Origin: UBA1426 sp052034085
GTDB taxonomy: Bacteria > Bacillota > Clostridia > Peptostreptococcales > Anaerovoracaceae
DNA: 64,000 bases
Direction of reading: 5' to 3'
Assembly (NCBI GenBank): GCA_052034085.1
Contig: JBPOJA010000011.1
Span: forward strand, 162,992 to 226,991
Under the pieces are notes generated by a model. It made no database searches. It was not told where the DNA came from and saw nothing but the letters and a program-made list of their open reading frames with translations. Positions 51,088-59,186 of the stretch are shown one piece after another. Position numbers and translations under genes: made by a program. Every line of letters begins with the position of its first letter. Position 1 is the first letter of the stretch.

Positions 51088-51663
51088 CTATTTTCTCAGC
51101 ATACCAATGCCAACGGAGAACGCCTTGCCCACAACCTTGCTGGTTTGAATATAATTATTACATGAGGGATCATAGCCTATGGCCCCGACTTTTTCCACGT
51201 CTATCTGCTCTTTATCATTAAGCACTTCCTCGTCCGCCACTACCCTTCTTATTTCGCCCACCATCAGCATATGGCTTCCAACTTCCAGTTTATCAATGAG
51301 GCTGCATTCCAGGCTTACCGGAAAATCGCTTAATATAGGCGCATCAACCTCCTCGCCCTCAAGTATTTGGAGTCCTGCTTTTTCAATTTTGTTTTCTTTT
51401 TTACCCGATACCAATCCAATATAGTCGGCAATTTCCATAAGCTCCTCGTTGGGAAAATTTATTGTGAATGCCTTTCTGTTGAGGATATTTTCATAGGTTT
51501 TCCGGCTTTTTCTCACTGCCACCATTATGGCAGGCGGCTCAGACGCACAAATCCCTCCCCAGGCCGCATTCATGGCATTGGGGGTACCATCCTCATTGTA
51601 GGTCCCCACAATATATACCGGTGCAGGGAATGCCACTGCGCTTAACTTAACTTCTTTTTTCAT
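51088..51663 (-). CDS. Flavin reductase family (FMN-binding split barrel) protein
   Basis: A 191-residue FMN-binding protein. FPAPVYIVGTYNEDGTPNAMNAAWGG-type N-terminus (quoted in part), ICASEPPAIMVAVRKSRKTY, FTINFPNEELMEIADYIG and GEIRRVVADEEVLN are typical of clostridial members of the DIM6/NTAB group. It probably carries electrons via FMN. It lies between birA and the OCD-like gene in one run of genes; whether it belongs to their pathway is only suggested by the spacing of 20 bp or less. Confidence 0.9.
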   Translation of the reverse strand: MKKEVKLSAVAFPAPVYIVGTYNEDGTPNAMNAAWGGICASEPPAIMVAVRKSRKTYENILNRKAFTINFPNEELMEIADYIGLVSGKKENKIEKAGLQILEGEEVDAPILSDFPVSLECSLIDKLEVGSHMLMVGEIRRVVADEEVLNDKEQIDVEKVGAIGYDPSCNNYIQTSKVVGKAFSVGIGMLRK

Positions 51664-51675
51664 CTTTCTGACCTC

Positions 51676-52422
51676 CTACAGTTTGTGTAAACTCACATCG
51701 CCCGCATTGAAAGTCCGGGTTTCACCATTATGACTTCTCACCAGCAGAGAGCCGTTTAAATCGATATCAACCGCCCTGCCTCTGAAGACACCCTCCGGAG
51801 TGCTGACCTCAACTTCCTTGCCCAGTGTAATGATCCTTTTTCTGGCTTCATTCAGTAACAGACCCGGCTCTGATATCCATCTCTTATAATAGTTACCAAA
51901 CTCTTTAAGAATCTGTTTCAGCAACACATCCCTGTCAACCTGCCCGGATGTTACCTCTTCCAGATAAGCCGCAGACAGTTGCATAGGCCCATGGATTTCT
52001 GCAGACCTGATGTTGATGCCAATGCCGGCGATTACATATTCTATTTTATCACCCTTGAGAGCGCTTTCGCAAAGAATGCCGCATACCTTTCTGCCATTAA
52101 GCAGGAGGTCATTGGGCCATTTCATCTGCAGCTCTGCATCATAAAGCACTTTAACTGCATCCGCCACCGCCATAGCCGCAACCATTGTCAGCTGAGCCAC
52201 TTTTTCTGCCTGTACAGGTGGCTTGAGAACAAGGCTCATCCAAAGGCCTTTGCCTCCGGATGAAATCCAGCTTCTGTTGAACCTGCCTCTGCCTGCTGTC
52301 TGCTCATCTGCAACAATAACGCTGCCCTCAGGAGCTCCCTCTCTGGCCATGGAAGCCGCAATATCATTTGTCGAACCCACACTGTCAAAGTGCGTAATGT
52401 TTATTCTCATATCTGCCCGCAT
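51676..52422 (-). CDS. birA: Biotin--[acetyl-CoA-carboxylase] ligase (no HTH domain)
   Basis: Attaches biotin to biotin carboxyl carrier proteins (248 aa). The ligase signature GRGRFNRSWISSGGKGLW near residue 43, LQMKWPNDLLLNGRKVCGI and VIAGIGINI are intact. The C-terminal SH3-like domain is present (GVFRGRAVDIDLNGSLLV). It lacks the N-terminal helix-turn-helix of E. coli BirA, so it should not act as a repressor. The start may be ATG 52422 or 52410. Confidence 0.95.
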   Translation of the reverse strand: MRADMRINITHFDSVGSTNDIAASMAREGAPEGSVIVADEQTAGRGRFNRSWISSGGKGLWMSLVLKPPVQAEKVAQLTMVAAMAVADAVKVLYDAELQMKWPNDLLLNGRKVCGILCESALKGDKIEYVIAGIGINIRSAEIHGPMQLSAAYLEEVTSGQVDRDVLLKQILKEFGNYYKRWISEPGLLLNEARKRIITLGKEVEVSTPEGVFRGRAVDIDLNGSLLVRSHNGETRTFNAGDVSLHKL

Positions 52423-52429
52423 CTTCCTG

Positions 52430-55400
52430 TCAGCTTACCAGAACAGCCCCGATGCTGCTGTATACCTTAATTATATTTAAATCTTCTGCATTGAATTCTT
52501 TTACCGAAAGAGGCACGCTCAGGTATAAAACACCAAGAATCCTGCCATTCCGCTTGAGCGGGGTAATCATCAGAGACTGCCAATCCGGTTCCTGCCCGGA
52601 TTCCTTCCGGTAATTTATAAGGTCCCAGTCTATCTGGCACTTGCTTTCCCCGGTTTTCATCACTTCATCGACCATTTCTTTGTTGTAGTTGAAGGCATAT
52701 AATTTTCGCTTTTCGCCTCTGTTGCCCGCCATAACATCTACCAGCTGGTCATTTTCAAACAGCAGAATAGCTCCCTGCCGTGCTCCGGTTGCTTCAAACG
52801 ATACGGATAAAAGCGCCATGGCTTTTTCATCCTTGTCGCCGGCCTTTTCCATAAGATCCATGGTTTCCGCTATGTTCAGCAATTTCCGGGTGTCCTGTTC
52901 TGGGTTGCCGCTTATTATGCCCGCCAGCCGGTCAGTGCGGCGGCGACCCATCTGCATGCCCGTTTTCCATTCTTTGGTTTTATTTCTCCCGCTTTCTTTG
53001 GCGTTATATAGCGCCTGATCCGCTCTCTGCACAACATCTTCTCCAAAATTGCCGTCTTTCGGGAAATGGGCTATACCTATGCTTACGGTAATGTTGGTAT
53101 CCAATCCGGCGAACTTATGCCTGGAAATCTCATGCCTGATTCTTTCTCCGATTTTTGCCGCATTTTTCTCATCAGTGTCACGTAATACGATTATAAATTC
53201 CTCTCCTCCGTAGCGGCCGACAAGATCGGTGTTCCTTGTGAATCTGCGCAAGATGGCCCCCATTTCCTTAAGCACCTGGTCTCCTATGCCATGCCCGTAA
53301 GCATCGTTGACATTTTTGAATCTGTCAATGTCCAGCATAAGTACCGAGTAGACTGATTTTACCTCCATCGCCTGCTGGGCAAGTTCGCTGAACATGAGGT
53401 CAAAATATTTTCTGGTCAATGTGTTTGTGAGCTTATCGGTTGAAGCGATATTTTCATTCCTCATGCTGTCCATATTTACAAGAAGCAGTTTCGTCAGGTT
53501 TTGAATAATCTCAAGTGTCTGGTCATTCATTTTGTTGAATATACTGTCGGTTTCGAAATAAAGATACAGAGTAACCGGTTTTGAGCTTCTCCTGTCTTTT
53601 TCTGTTTTCCTGCGGTCACAATCGTTTATGGGAATTACCATAACACTTTTGACTCTGTCTTCCAGGAATCTGCCCAGGCCCTTTATTTCGCTTTCCACAC
53701 CGGCCTTGATTATTATTCCTCCTGTATCTCTCGACAGCTTAAGCAAACTGGCATTGAAATCCTCTTCAACCATTTCGGTTAATGAGGCAACAGTAAAATA
53801 GCGGTTCCTGTTGCTGCTGCAGCCTACTATAAGAGCTTTCTTTGCAAAAGTAATTCTTGCCATATATTGCAATATTAAATCCACATTCTGGGCGGGACTT
53901 CGGGTCAGGTTGGCAACCAGCTGATCCACAGTTTTAATATTAACTGCCTCTCCATAGTATTCCGGCTGATACAGCTGCAGGAAATTATCTATACCAATGG
54001 CATCTATCATGGGATTTAAATCGAAGAATTCGGGCAGTGCCGCCATTTTTTCTTCAGTAAACTCCGGAAAGGCAACATCTACTCCGTAATTGCGCTTAAC
54101 AATCTGCCCGATCACATCTTTCATCCGTTCCAGCTGGGCATATTTCAGGAAACTATATCTATATTTGTCATAAGGAATCTGCAGAGCAAGGCCATAGCAG
54201 AGATTCATACTGTCAAGCAGGTAAATCAGAGCTTTCTTATCCCGGTTCAATTCAAACAGTTTATGGCCTATTTCTGATTTGAAAACCATTTTCTTCAGCT
54301 GATTTTCAGTTACATATTCATTTTCCACTTCCATGAGGCATTTAAGAACGCCTTCGTTTTTGGCCTCTAAAAAACAGCCGGCCACATGGTTTACCGCCTC
54401 GCGGTCTGCATCCACTTTAAGGCAAGCAATCTGTTTGGCCTCCTCATAAAATTCGTTGGCTTTTTCCGAAAATCCTTTCATCATCAGCACCAGAGACATC
54501 TGCATAAGAGTGTGCTTCCTGTCTGCTTTCAGATGGGTTTTCTGGTAAGCCTGCCTGATAGCCTCCATCTCGTCCAAATTGCACTTCCCTGTTATCATAA
54601 AGTGCTGGAACATCATGGATACCCGGATTCGCAACGCAACTCTGGCATTGTTGTCTTTTGCCAGGTTATATGCTTTCAAATAGTACCGGTAACCCTTGCG
54701 TAAATCCCCGATATTGGTGAAAAATATACCTAGAAATTCATAGTACTGGGATAATATTTCGTTATTGTGCAGTTTTGTTTCTGCCTGATGGACCTGCAAG
54801 TGCTCGAATATTTCAAATGCCTTGTCAAATCTGCTCTGGGCCAGGAAAATTTTTCCCATATCTACATAGGCCAGAACATCCAGTACATAATCTTTCTGCT
54901 CACTTGCCACGGAATGAACTTTATTCAGATATTCAATGGCCACATCATATTCGCCGATTTCCATATAATCTTCTGCCAAATTGACCGAAAACAGGATTTC
55001 TGCTTCAGGATAATCCTGCTCCGATGCTATCTTCAGCCCTTCATTGAAATATGCTTTTGCCGTGGCATAATCTTCGTAGACTTCCACATAAAGCAGAGCA
55101 ATATTATTAAGGGGTCTGGTCATTTCAAAGCTGTCACCGACCTTTTTGCTCCAATCGATTGCCTGCAGATAAAATTGCTCGGCTTCTTTGTACTGGCCGC
55201 TATAATATTTGCACAGCCCCATCCTGTTATATATTACGGGGAAAAATTCATCCTCTTTGTTTTGTTCACAAAGTTCCTTTGAATCAAGCAAAGTTTTGAA
55301 GGCACTGTCATATTCTCCCATGTCAATCAAAAGCCTCGCCCTCGTATTCAGGCCTATTATTGTCCCTCTGTGACATTGGAAAAGCTTGGCCTTTTCTTCT

Positions 55401-57598
55401 AAATCCCTTAATTCCGCCTCTGCTTTTTCCACATCTGCTGCCGACAGGTAAATGTCAAGTATGCGCTTCTTGTAGTTGGCCATATGATATTTGTCTCTTA
55501 CTTCTGTGGCCAGCTTTCCATATCTTTCTAAATATTCCTTGCTTTTTTGCTCTTCACTTCCGGTGAGCATGGCTTTCAGAAGGTTATCGAGGATTTCCAG
55601 CTCTGTTTCCGGCGGTTTCTCAAAATTCAGTCTGTATGCTCTTTCCCAGAGAAATCGCTGTATAGGGCTTTTCTGATTTTCGGGAGCTTTTGCCTGCGTC
55701 CTGATTATCTCATAAGCTTCTGCTTCTCTTCTCGCCTTGGCCAGATGATAAAGAGCTTTCTCCAGATAATAAAAGTCCCTGATTGAGTAATTTTGAATCA
55801 GAAAATCCGCCAGGTCGCCGTGAAGTCTTATCCTTTCTTCTTCCGGCAACATAGCATATATCGTCCTTTTCAGCTCATAATTTTTCGTTCTGTAAGATAA
55901 CCCATAAGTTCTTCTTTCCTCCAGCAGCAAACCTCTGTCCATGAGAACTTTTAAATCAGTTTCTACTGTTGATCTTTTCTCTTTCAACTGGCGAAGCAGC
56001 CATTCTCTTGGTACGGTCTCATCGCAAATTGAAAGCAACGTGAAATATTCATAATATTCATCTACAATAGTTTTAAGCTGCTGCTCAAAATCGCTGTCCC
56101 TGACTGCCGGAAAAACCAGTTGGCTGTATTCGTCGGCCTTCAGCTTCCACAAACCATCCTCATTCATGTAAAGCTCACCTTTTTCATACAGATATCTTAC
56201 TATCTGCTTAATGTACCTTGGGTTGCCTTTACATTCCTTGTTTATGTGGGAGGCAAAATTTACCGGCTTGTAGTTGATTCCCAGAATACTTTTTATCCTT
56301 TCAGCAACTTCGTCGACGGTCAGTTCAGGCAAATGCAACTGCTGCACCAGTCCTTTACTTTTCCATTCCCGGATTTTGTCCTCTTTGTCCGGTTGCTGAC
56401 TTATGGTATTGAAATTATATGTTAAGTAGAAGCCAACTCTGGCGTCGGTGAGAGTTTTTAAAAGATAATCAAGACCCTCCAGGAAATACCCGTTAGCCAG
56501 ATGAAAATCATCGATCAGGATAAAAATATCTTCGATTTTCGACATTTCCTTGAGCAGATTGCCAACCCTGTTATAGAACTTGAATCGTGTATTCTCTTCT
56601 GACATATCAAGATTCATCAGGCTTTTTAGTTCTGTTTTATAGTCCCTGATCTTGCTGTGATAGAAATCATCTGCCATCGTATCCGTAATGGCGAAAATAA
56701 ATCCCAACCCATCTACTTTTTCATTTTTTAAGCCAATCTGGTAGGCATAACATCCTTTTATGGTCATCCTGTAATAAATTTCATTCAGGAATCTGCTTTT
56801 GCCTATGCCATAATCTCCGGAAATTACTGCGGATTTGCCAAAACAGCCATTTCCCAGCAAAGCTTTGATCTGATCGTCCCTGCCGATGATCTTACCATTG
56901 TAATACAAGTGCTCTCTTGCTGATTTCAGGTTTTTGGATAAGTCGACCGCATAGAGGTTCTTAATCTCTTCAATGTTTTTTTCTTCTCCGAAAAGATATT
57001 TATATAAAGCCTCCAGGGAATAATTGTCCACCTCGAAATTGCACGTGTCTTTGTTCATTAATAATTCAGGAGAGATAAATGTTTTTATGTCTTCATCGTA
57101 CACGTATCTTTCTCTTTTAATAGTCGCCGTAGCAAGATCAGTGATTTTTGCAGACTTGTCTTCACCTATATATATATCTTTGGGATTTAATATGCCATAA
57201 GCAACGCCTCTGAAATGCAGATAATCTATTACATCAAAAACCTGGCCGAATATCCGTTTTTTCTCGTCCCCGGACAGGGAATCTTTCACGGCATCCAGAT
57301 TGGCTCCTTGTACAAATTCACTTACCACATAATAAAGCCTTATAGCTGTTGCTCTTGAATCTATGGATTTTGTAAGGGTGAAAGAAAGGTTGCTTTTCAG
57401 ATTATTATGCTCAAATTCCGAAAAGGTCCTGTAATTTTCAATAAAATAATCTACGATTTCCTCGTTGCCATTATACTCAAAAGTAACCAGCACTTTCTGG
57501 GTATTGCCATCCATAAGGTCCGTTACCAGATAATAATCGTAGCTTATTTCCTTATCTATGAGTCTTTCAACTCTGTATCTGTTGTCGATAATTTTCAT
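52430..57598 (-). CDS. Giant pseudokinase-AAA-TPR-GAF-GGDEF-GAF signalling protein (diguanylate cyclase)
   Basis: 1722 residues, with no signal peptide or membrane helix. Residues 1-215 have a protein-kinase-like layout (NRYRVERLIDKE at the N-terminus) but the HRD loop is YGILNPKDIYI and DFG is ITDLATA, so it is probably a pseudokinase. An AAA/STAND ATPase follows: Walker A GDYGIGKS at 261-268, Walker B FILIDDF near 365. TPR-like repeats fill roughly 640-1120. After a GAF-like region, a GGDEF domain has an intact active site GRYGGEEF (GGEEF near 1464) with an inhibitory I-site RNTD five residues before it. A second GAF-like domain ends the protein. It likely makes c-di-GMP in response to a bound partner. 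It follows the MazG-like gene by 1 bp. Confidence 0.88.
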   Translation of the reverse strand: MKIIDNRYRVERLIDKEISYDYYLVTDLMDGNTQKVLVTFEYNGNEEIVDYFIENYRTFSEFEHNNLKSNLSFTLTKSIDSRATAIRLYYVVSEFVQGANLDAVKDSLSGDEKKRIFGQVFDVIDYLHFRGVAYGILNPKDIYIGEDKSAKITDLATATIKRERYVYDEDIKTFISPELLMNKDTCNFEVDNYSLEALYKYLFGEEKNIEEIKNLYAVDLSKNLKSAREHLYYNGKIIGRDDQIKALLGNGCFGKSAVISGDYGIGKSRFLNEIYYRMTIKGCYAYQIGLKNEKVDGLGFIFAITDTMADDFYHSKIRDYKTELKSLMNLDMSEENTRFKFYNRVGNLLKEMSKIEDIFILIDDFHLANGYFLEGLDYLLKTLTDARVGFYLTYNFNTISQQPDKEDKIREWKSKGLVQQLHLPELTVDEVAERIKSILGINYKPVNFASHINKECKGNPRYIKQIVRYLYEKGELYMNEDGLWKLKADEYSQLVFPAVRDSDFEQQLKTIVDEYYEYFTLLSICDETVPREWLLRQLKEKRSTVETDLKVLMDRGLLLEERRTYGLSYRTKNYELKRTIYAMLPEEERIRLHGDLADFLIQNYSIRDFYYLEKALYHLAKARREAEAYEIIRTQAKAPENQKSPIQRFLWERAYRLNFEKPPETELEILDNLLKAMLTGSEEQKSKEYLERYGKLATEVRDKYHMANYKKRILDIYLSAADVEKAEAELRDLEEKAKLFQCHRGTIIGLNTRARLLIDMGEYDSAFKTLLDSKELCEQNKEDEFFPVIYNRMGLCKYYSGQYKEAEQFYLQAIDWSKKVGDSFEMTRPLNNIALLYVEVYEDYATAKAYFNEGLKIASEQDYPEAEILFSVNLAEDYMEIGEYDVAIEYLNKVHSVASEQKDYVLDVLAYVDMGKIFLAQSRFDKAFEIFEHLQVHQAETKLHNNEILSQYYEFLGIFFTNIGDLRKGYRYYLKAYNLAKDNNARVALRIRVSMMFQHFMITGKCNLDEMEAIRQAYQKTHLKADRKHTLMQMSLVLMMKGFSEKANEFYEEAKQIACLKVDADREAVNHVAGCFLEAKNEGVLKCLMEVENEYVTENQLKKMVFKSEIGHKLFELNRDKKALIYLLDSMNLCYGLALQIPYDKYRYSFLKYAQLERMKDVIGQIVKRNYGVDVAFPEFTEEKMAALPEFFDLNPMIDAIGIDNFLQLYQPEYYGEAVNIKTVDQLVANLTRSPAQNVDLILQYMARITFAKKALIVGCSSNRNRYFTVASLTEMVEEDFNASLLKLSRDTGGIIIKAGVESEIKGLGRFLEDRVKSVMVIPINDCDRRKTEKDRRSSKPVTLYLYFETDSIFNKMNDQTLEIIQNLTKLLLVNMDSMRNENIASTDKLTNTLTRKYFDLMFSELAQQAMEVKSVYSVLMLDIDRFKNVNDAYGHGIGDQVLKEMGAILRRFTRNTDLVGRYGGEEFIIVLRDTDEKNAAKIGERIRHEISRHKFAGLDTNITVSIGIAHFPKDGNFGEDVVQRADQALYNAKESGRNKTKEWKTGMQMGRRRTDRLAGIISGNPEQDTRKLLNIAETMDLMEKAGDKDEKAMALLSVSFEATGARQGAILLFENDQLVDVMAGNRGEKRKLYAFNYNKEMVDEVMKTGESKCQIDWDLINYRKESGQEPDWQSLMITPLKRNGRILGVLYLSVPLSVKEFNAEDLNIIKVYSSIGAVLVS

Positions 57599-57599
57599 T

Positions 57600-57920
57600 C
57601 TATTTATCGTCCTCTACTTCAACCAGGAGGATTCCATCTAAAAAAGAGCCTCTTGCTTCACGCTTAATCAGCCTTAAATAATCTATATGCATGGGCTCAT
57701 AGGCCTTGAATTTGACCAGGCAATCCAGGACCTCATAGACATCAGCTATTTCCTCTTCTGATCCGCTGGCTCTGAACTCTTCAATTTCTTCTACCACTTT
57801 GTCGATTAAGGCGTTAAAATAATCTTCTTTATCCAGCTTGCGGGAAAGCTGCTTCCTGCCGCTTTCTTCAATTAATGATGGGATTTTATCCCTCACCAGC
57901 TTGTTGTACTTAATAATCAC
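57600..57920 (-). CDS. MazG-like nucleoside triphosphate pyrophosphohydrolase family protein
   Basis: A 106-residue all-helical protein. KYNKLVRDKIPSLIEESG at the N-terminus and the acidic helix KVVEEIEEFRASGSEEEIADVYEVLD hold the EExxE...D metal-binding pattern of the MazG/phosphoribosyl-ATP pyrophosphohydrolase-like group (quoted in parts). It probably clears non-canonical NTPs. The start is GTG at 57920 with an ideal GGAGGTGA. It is cotranscribed with the polysaccharide deacetylase (35 bp away) and the giant GGDEF gene (1 bp). Confidence 0.85.
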   Translation of the reverse strand: MIIKYNKLVRDKIPSLIEESGRKQLSRKLDKEDYFNALIDKVVEEIEEFRASGSEEEIADVYEVLDCLVKFKAYEPMHIDYLRLIKREARGSFLDGILLVEVEDDK

Positions 57921-57955
57921 TCAAGTCACCTCCTACCCATAACCGGGATTCCGGT

Positions 57956-58894
57956 TCAACTATTTCTGTATACATAAACAATGGGCCAAACTTCCCTAGT
58001 AATTGTATCAAATTTGTAGCCGCTATTTTCCAAATTGTCGATAATGGCGGGAAGGGCCTTAAGGGTTTCTGTTTTGCTGCTTGTATCATGCATTAGGACA
58101 ATGCTTCGCGTTACGCTTTTGACGCCGCCCACAACACTGTTGAATACCTGATCGCTTGTTACCTTTGTATCACTGTCTCTGGAAGAAGCGTTCCAGTCAT
58201 AATAGACAAAGCCTCTCCTCAGCATTTCTGAAATGAGTTCTCTGTGAATGCCGATATTGTGTCCGTTTATGCTGCCGCCGGGAAACCGGAATATTTCCGG
58301 TTTTTGTCCGGTAATGTCATATATCTTATTGAAAACCTTATCAAAATCAGCCAGATAGCTCTCTACAGAACTGTATATTCTGGAATATACGTGGCTGTAG
58401 CTGTGCACCCCTATGCTGTGGCCTTCGTCCGATATTCTTTTTAATATTGCTTCGCCCTTTTTCGACTCAAGATTGGTTCCCACCACAAAGAAAGTCGCTT
58501 TCACATCTTTTTCTTTGAGCACATCAAGCACTTGTAAAGTCAGCGATGACGGCCCGTCGTCAAAAGTAAGGTAAACCGTTTTTTCAGCCTTGGTCTGTGT
58601 GGGAATTTCTCCAATATATAAATCAGGGTACAAATCCAGATGTGGGGTCTTTGCATCGATAGCCGCCTGTTCTTTCTCGCGGTATTCTTCCACCTGCGCC
58701 AGCAGTGCCGAGGCGGTATCCTCCATTTCATCAAAGCTGCCCTTCAGCTCGTCATAATCCGCTGCCGCCTGCGTTAACTTCTGATTAAGCTCAATATTGA
58801 GCTGATATTGTTTCATCATAAAAAAACCAAGTATGATGACAACAATTATCAATCCAGGCAAAGCAATATACTTGAGAAACTTGTTGCTGTCCAA
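57956..58894 (-). CDS. Membrane-anchored polysaccharide deacetylase (NodB domain)
   Basis: A 312-residue protein. One N-terminal membrane helix (IALPGLIIVVIILGFFMM) and a coiled-coil stalk precede a NodB domain outside the cell. Carbohydrate esterase 4 motifs are complete: TFDDGPSS (metal Asp pair), HSYSHVYS (metal His), RFPGGS, YYDWNASSRD, and VLMHDT. It probably deacetylates peptidoglycan or a surface glycan. The start is TTG at 58894, chosen because GGAGGG lies 6 bp before it. A strong promoter lies just upstream. Confidence 0.93.
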   Translation of the reverse strand: MDSNKFLKYIALPGLIIVVIILGFFMMKQYQLNIELNQKLTQAAADYDELKGSFDEMEDTASALLAQVEEYREKEQAAIDAKTPHLDLYPDLYIGEIPTQTKAEKTVYLTFDDGPSSLTLQVLDVLKEKDVKATFFVVGTNLESKKGEAILKRISDEGHSIGVHSYSHVYSRIYSSVESYLADFDKVFNKIYDITGQKPEIFRFPGGSINGHNIGIHRELISEMLRRGFVYYDWNASSRDSDTKVTSDQVFNSVVGGVKSVTRSIVLMHDTSSKTETLKALPAIIDNLENSGYKFDTITREVWPIVYVYRNS

Positions 58895-58918
58895 ACTGTG
58901 CCCTCCTTATTTTCATAA

Positions 58919-58947
58919 ATAATAACCTTTTTTTGACCCAAATGCAA
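58919..58947 (-). promoter_or_regulatory. Sigma-A promoter of the deacetylase operon
   Basis: On the minus strand TTGCAT (58942-58947), a 17-bp spacer and TATTAT (58919-58924), 25 bp before the TTG start. Confidence 0.7.
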
Positions 58948-58955
58948 CTTAGAAC

Positions 58956-58987
58956 AAAGCCCGTCACTTTTGAATGTGATGGGCTTT
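58956..58987 (-). terminator. Terminator of the former initiator tRNA gene
   Basis: A 12-bp stem (AAAGCCCATCAC / GTGACGGGCTTT with one G-U, 8-nt loop) lies 8 bp past the tRNA 3' end. It matches the place where a tRNA terminator is expected. Confidence 0.75.
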
Positions 58988-58994
58988 CTTTCAA

Positions 58995-59039
58995 TGGTTG
59001 CGGGGAGGGAATTTGAATCCCTGACCTCCGGGTTATGAG
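58995..59039 (-). other. 3' half of an initiator tRNA (fMet, CAT): attachment-site scar
   Basis: Minus-strand 45 nt: anticodon loop CTCATAA, stem half CCCGG, variable loop AGGTC, complete T-arm AGGGA TTCAAAT TCCCT, acceptor strand CCCCGCA, discriminator A and CCA. The 5' half is missing: the bases beyond the loop (GCAGA) do not pair with CCCGG and no TGCGGGG strand lies upstream. GGGCTCATAACCC-type pairing and a CCCCGCAACCA end are features of initiator tRNA. The break at the anticodon loop is typical of tyrosine-integrase crossover, so this is the downstream att site of an integrated element lying at higher coordinates. Confidence 0.85.
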
Positions 59040-59143
59040 TCTGCTTTTTCCAACTTTACCTATTCAGCCCTATGGCTACAAGCCTTGATTTATCAAACTT
59101 TCATGGTTTTCTCTCAAAATATAATTTGGTCTATTTTGCCCTG

Positions 59144-59178
59144 TTTTGGTGTTCATAAGCACCAAATAAACACCAAAA
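59144..59178. repeat. 10-bp inverted repeat near the att site
   Basis: TTTTGGTGTT (59144-59153) and AACACCAAAA (59169-59178) enclose 15 nt that hold a further CACCAAA. It lies just past the stop of the Fic gene, so it may terminate that transcript. The repeated CACCAAA motifs could alternatively be arm-type sites for an integrase. Confidence 0.5.
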
Positions 59179-59186
59179 TTTTCAGG

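Noticed and set aside
58995..59080. A complete tRNA-Met at this place
   Set aside because: Bases beyond the anticodon loop do not pair with the 3' half and no acceptor or D-arm sequence is present.
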